The notes under the pieces are model-generated. The model made no database searches. It was given only the letters and a program-made list of their open reading frames with translations, and was not told where the DNA came from. A DNA stretch of 64,000 nt from Platynereis dumerilii (taxonomy: Eukaryota; Annelida; Polychaeta; Phyllodocida; Nereididae). The stretch covers positions 23,687,865-23,751,864 of the forward strand of contig JAPTHN010000012.1 of assembly GCA_026936325.1 (NCBI GenBank). The letters are read 5' to 3'. Shown one piece after another: positions 60,311 to 64,000 of this stretch (position 1 is the first letter of the stretch; each line of letters starts with the position of its first letter). The translations under genes were made by a program, and so were the position numbers.

Positions 60311-60473
60311 TGAACATGGACTGTAACTCCAATGTTAAAATACAGAAATTTGAAGGTCCACTTCTCTAATGCATTTGAATAGAGATTGCAACTCCAATGT
60401 TAAAGTACAGGGAAATGAGCCGGCATTTAAAGGTCTTCATACCAGTGCATTCGAAAAGAGATTGCGACTCAAA
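60311..60473 (+). repeat. Local tandem duplication, about 70-bp unit
   Basis: Two and a half units carry TTGAATAGAGATTGCAACTC and CCAATGTTAAAGTACAG variants. It ends at the largest GATA tract. Confidence 0.75.
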
Positions 60474-60604
<131 letters not shown>

Positions 60605-61405
60605 CACAGAGTCTCGAAACTCGAAACAAGACTTTCTCAAAAATGCCATGTATGACAGCCATACTGCACCAGTAGCACGAAGTTCTTGGTTGGTGTGACG
60701 AGACATAACTAGGCAGCCGCATCTACTGCCATGAACTAGAAATGTGGGTGGAGGCCAACAGCAGGTGTATTCATGTCACTTCAATAATGAAAAGATGTTT
60801 CATTAATTATTTTGACTATGTTTTGATGGAAGTCACGTTTACTTTAAAGTGCCATTGCTTGATCTCCACAAAAATAAAATGGTTAATAGTGATATCACAG
60901 TCCACTCGACGCATATGATTACCAACAATAAATTGATAGATTTGTATTTATCGATCTGATTCAATCCATCACTCTCAGTCTATCGTCTATCTATATATTT
61001 ACCCATCTATCTACAAATTGACCTATATGCCTATATCTACACATTTAACCACGTTTACCTGTCTATTTAATACCTGCCCCTCTATCTCTCTACCCAGTAT
61101 CTACTATCTGACTACCTGCAACCAACAATCAACTGCCTTTTTTCCAGTCAACAGACACTGCACACCTATAAAACCAGAACTAATTCATTTCACCAACTTT
61201 ATTAGATTAAAAAAGGAAAAATCTGAAGTAAAACTTGTAATGAAAGGCAGGGGAACACCTGAGACACACTGCACTGGCTTATAGGTTTTCATAAGCATTT
61301 TTATCTCCAGTAGATTTTTTGCCTTTTTGCTTCATCTTCTTTCAAGTCTTGTTTTTTTCACAGAATCAGTCAATACTAGTTACACACAGAGATAATACTG
61401 TAAAC

Positions 61406-61705
61406 AGTGCAGCCCTCTCAAGCCAGTTCTTACCCTCTCAAGGATTTTGATGAAGGGCAGGAGATCGTCGTAGGAGGCAAGAAGGTAAGTACCGATATAA
61501 CTAATTGTAGTCAACAAATAAAAGTTCTTGCTATGAACAAGGGTTGATTAATGATAAGACAGAGAAACAGCAAGAAAGAGGGGTTAATAAGACATGACAC
61601 ATTTACTTCCACGTTTGGGATCTTTGACTTGCACAATCTTGGGATGTTGCTTGTGAAAGCCAATAAATTGTTTCCAACAACGACTAAACGAAGAACCTTC
61701 AGCTG
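61406..61705 (+). repeat. Dispersed repeat family G copy, diverged
   Basis: Head GTGCAGCCCTCTCAAGCC, then a 60-bp unrelated stretch, then AGGGTTGATTAATGATAAG and a degraded core. The diverged SINE follows directly. Confidence 0.6.
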
Positions 61706-61708
61706 ACA

Positions 61709-61928
61709 GGATGGATGAATGATTGTGGCTTTACATCCGATATTTATGCATTTGGTAGACATAAAGCCCCAGTTATTATCCGCTAATTAGGACAGGAGGG
61801 GGGCACAGCAACTGCAAGGATGTGAAGAGTTACTGAAACTGCTGTATAAGTGGTCAAGCCACAGTACAGTTTGAACCTGACACTGAGTGAATGCAAGTGC
61901 AGACAATCTACCAACTGAGCTAACAGTC
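61709..61928 (-). mobile_element. tRNA-derived SINE copy, diverged
   Basis: Same body and tail order as the copies at 50.3 and 56.2 kb, with a weaker B box (AGGTTCAAACTG) near 61875 and a small extra stretch in the body. It directly follows a dispersed-repeat copy. Confidence 0.78.
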
Positions 61929-62149
61929 TTCACAAACTTTATTAAGGCACAGTCGAACGGTGTTGCTTCGGAGTCCCGAGATAGCTCCTATCCTATCCCA
62001 CGCATGTTAGTTTCACTCACGACTACTTTTTTTCGGAGACAACTAAAAATAACAAATATTATTTCTGCCGGTGGCTTGCTAACTAATGCAAGGGCATGAC
62101 CAAACCAAACTGCAGAGAGTTTTTCCTTCTGTATCAGATCCTTCCTCCT

Positions 62150-62290
62150 AAAAAAAACACCCCCCCCCTCTACATCCTTGTTGCAAGCACAGAACCGGAA
62201 ACTGCACCCCACAGCTCCCGACATGCAATGCGCCCATTTGTGGCCCCCAGAAAATCATCATATTTGGTTGCCATGGTAACCCTACCATTT
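62150..62290. promoter_or_regulatory. Possible CpG-rich promoter with ETS, ZNF143-like and X-box motifs
   Basis: Within 140 bases there is an ETS core (ACCGGAAAC, 62194), a ZNF143/SBS-like stretch (ACAGCTCCCGACATGCA, 62211-62227) and a full X-box (GTTGCCATGGTAAC, 62267-62280). These three motifs often occur together in TATA-less animal promoters. On the minus strand an ATG at 62224 starts an open frame of 78 codons (MSGAVGCSFRFCACNKDV..), with a possible donor (GTGAGTG) near 62014. On the plus strand a 108-codon frame runs to 62422. I cannot tell the direction and do not recognise either product. Confidence 0.3.
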
Positions 62291-62550
62291 CGTACCAGAG
62301 CTTCTACCTGTGTGAAACTACAAGCAAAGGGAGAGTGCAAAGTTGGATTAACACATGAGCTAACTGGCTGTGCACATTGCACATCAATGCAGATATGTCA
62401 AGCGGTGGATGGAAATGTCTAAAATGCCTTCAAAGCTTCGGTGAATTCACATCGAGAAGTGCTCAACAATTATTGTTAACAATCGTATCATGCGCATACA
62501 AAAAATTTTTTTTCATTTCAATGTTATCATTAATTGTATTCTGTCTCATA

Positions 62551-62560
62551 GGTATCTAGG

Positions 62561-62631
<71 letters not shown>

Positions 62632-62632
62632 A
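62551..62632 (+). repeat. (TATC)n microsatellite
   Basis: About 20 units, nearly perfect. Confidence 0.97.
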
Positions 62633-62689
62633 TTTCTTTGTATGTCGAATTCCATTAAGGGTCCGATTTGAATCCCGGTCAGAGTCAGA

Positions 62690-62905
62690 GTATTATCTTA
62701 GGGCAAACATCATGAACAACATCCCAGCTGAACATCGTTCCAAGGATATGTCAAACTGGCGGTCCTAGTATCAATAGTGTCTATGCTGGGTAAGTAAAAA
62801 GATCCCTCACATAGGGTTAATGTGTAACATGTTGCGGACTCACAATGGCATCTCTTGCGACTCATTAATCAACCCTAGTAAGCAGCTGCTTAGAAGCAAG
62901 AAGTT
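62690..62905 (-). repeat. Dispersed repeat family G copy, inverted
   Basis: The inverted core reads AAAGATCCCTCACATAGGG and then TTAATCAACCCT. The far end is degraded. It lies just after an (ATCT)n tract. Confidence 0.7.
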
Positions 62906-63150
62906 GCCTAAGGCCTATTTGTCTGAAATTGTTGACAGTACTTTCAAGGTCATAGTCCTCATTGGTTTGGTTGGGAAAAAGATTCCAGATTTCCAAGCCA
63001 CAACATTGTAATTTGCTACTTTCAGTTTAGTTATCGGGTACATCGCTTATCCATGCACAATGCAGAGATTCCAGGAATCCAGGTTGTATGCATTTTGCAA
63101 CACTCAATTGAAAGTTCTGGCCACGTTGAGATTGACGTGGGAGCCCGGAC

Positions 63151-63384
63151 GGATAGATGTATGATTGGGGCTTTACGTCCTGTATTCATGCACTGAGTAG
63201 GCTAATTGGGACACGATGAAGACAAAGCAATGAGGCGAAAGAAACTGTAATGAGGCTGAGGATGATTCAAACTTCTGTCCAACACGAGTCCATGCAGGGG
63301 AATATGCTCAAACGCTGGATTTGAATCCAGAACCAAGCAATTTGTAGCCAAGTGTCCTATCAACTGAGCCAACCCTCTCCCCCG
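63151..63384 (-). mobile_element. tRNA-derived SINE copy, diverged
   Basis: Same family, with a B box GGATTCAAATCC near 63325, a duplicated segment in the body (CAATGAGGC and AATGAGGCTGAGG), and a short tail at the left. Confidence 0.82.
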
Positions 63385-64000
63385 ATGCAGGATAACCAAT
63401 CTCGTTACAGAGAAAAACAATTCAGGTTGAATATAAATCTAAAGACTTTATTTTAAATCTAAAGATTTTTATCTCAAACTGAATAGTTAATTCCCAATAG
63501 ACTCACAGCTATATCATAGTTCCCATGGTTTTCATGTGTTTTCACCTATTTATAGACAAAGATTCTCCATATATATAATAGATATAAACGACACATCATT
63601 CTCATGCATATTTCAAGTCTATAACATGATAGAAAAGGTGTAAGCCACTTTTCGCAGAAACTCATGAGCTAAAATCAGAAATGAAATAACACCCTGAAAC
63701 GTCATGCATTTACTAAAATAGGCTGAATTCTTCTCTTCATCAGAGAAGTTCTAAGAAATTAACTGACAAGTCTTGATCACCATAACTCCCCCCTATCTTG
63801 AGTTTCACCTCATCTTTAACTTAACAGAACTGACATCATACCACCAACATATGATATACTTGTACATATATACGTATATACATATGGCTGCATGCAGCTC
63901 ATAAGCCCTGACACGCTCGATATCTCACAATAGCTGACCAGGCATACTTCTAGGGGCTGAATTAGGCAATGTCTTTCCTGTATGGTGAATAAAAGGCTCA
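63385..64000. other. AT-rich DNA, nothing identified
   Basis: No feature supported up to the window end. Confidence 0.55.

Noticed and set aside
62096-62422. 108-codon plus-strand ORF
   Set aside because: Runs through the possible promoter motifs and homopolymer C; no domain recognised.

Overview
This is a window of animal nuclear DNA, AT-rich, almost free of coding sequence and crowded with small transposons and tandem repeats. There are no operons, rRNA or true tRNA genes. The only gene I can name is a split, intron-containing homologue of hyccin (FAM126A/HYCC1). That gene, the dense (GATA)n/(ATCT)n tracts, a tRNA-derived SINE and many TA-flanked or hAT-type MITEs suggest a marine invertebrate, possibly an echinoderm or another non-vertebrate deuterostome. 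The taxon is an inference from repeat style and the gene hit; I did not recognise a species-specific marker.

Layout. 0-13 kb: unique AT-rich DNA with a palindromic repeat family (1.0, 11.2 kb), a 20-bp tandem repeat (4 kb), a possible ciliary-type promoter with a first exon on the minus strand (5.8-5.9 kb) and one possible minus-strand exon (2.85 kb). 14-27 kb: a TA-flanked MITE family (15.7, 18.4, 20.2 kb), a 487-bp hairpin MITE (16.7 kb), a possible plus-strand exon (17.43 kb), an unidentified 184-codon ORF (20.9-21.5 kb, minus), a TTAA-flanked element (24.1 kb) and a SINE between GATA tracts (25.8 kb). 28.9-31.6 kb: a 2.7-kb TA-flanked element holding two separate hAT-type MITEs with perfect 8-bp target duplications. 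32.6-34.4 kb: a 1.8-kb Tc1/mariner-like element. 37.7-38.4 kb: two hyccin exons on the minus strand, encoding 80 residues of the N-terminal region.

40.6-43.4 kb: a 2.57-kb, 19-bp minisatellite of about 135 units with a 532-bp higher-order period. It has no stop codons in most frames, so it throws off six-frame spurious ORFs of up to 904 codons. 44.1-45.8 kb: a tandem repeat split by a palindromic Tc1-like element that itself holds a 291-bp MITE. 48.4 kb: a possible TATA promoter and first exon. 48.95-50.3 kb: a TA-flanked element rich in a GGGGCATGATGGGC motif, with a SINE just beyond it. 52.65-54.05 kb: a 20-bp minisatellite interrupted by a 192-bp hAT MITE. 55-64 kb: GATA tracts, a SINE broken by a 262-bp mariner-type MITE, a pair of inverted repeats 4 kb apart, more SINE copies and a possible promoter near 62.2 kb.

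I did not find a new biological system. What stands out is the density of precisely delimited DNA-transposon insertions, several nested, which gives a readable order of events. I saw no endogenous retrovirus, LTR element or Polinton.
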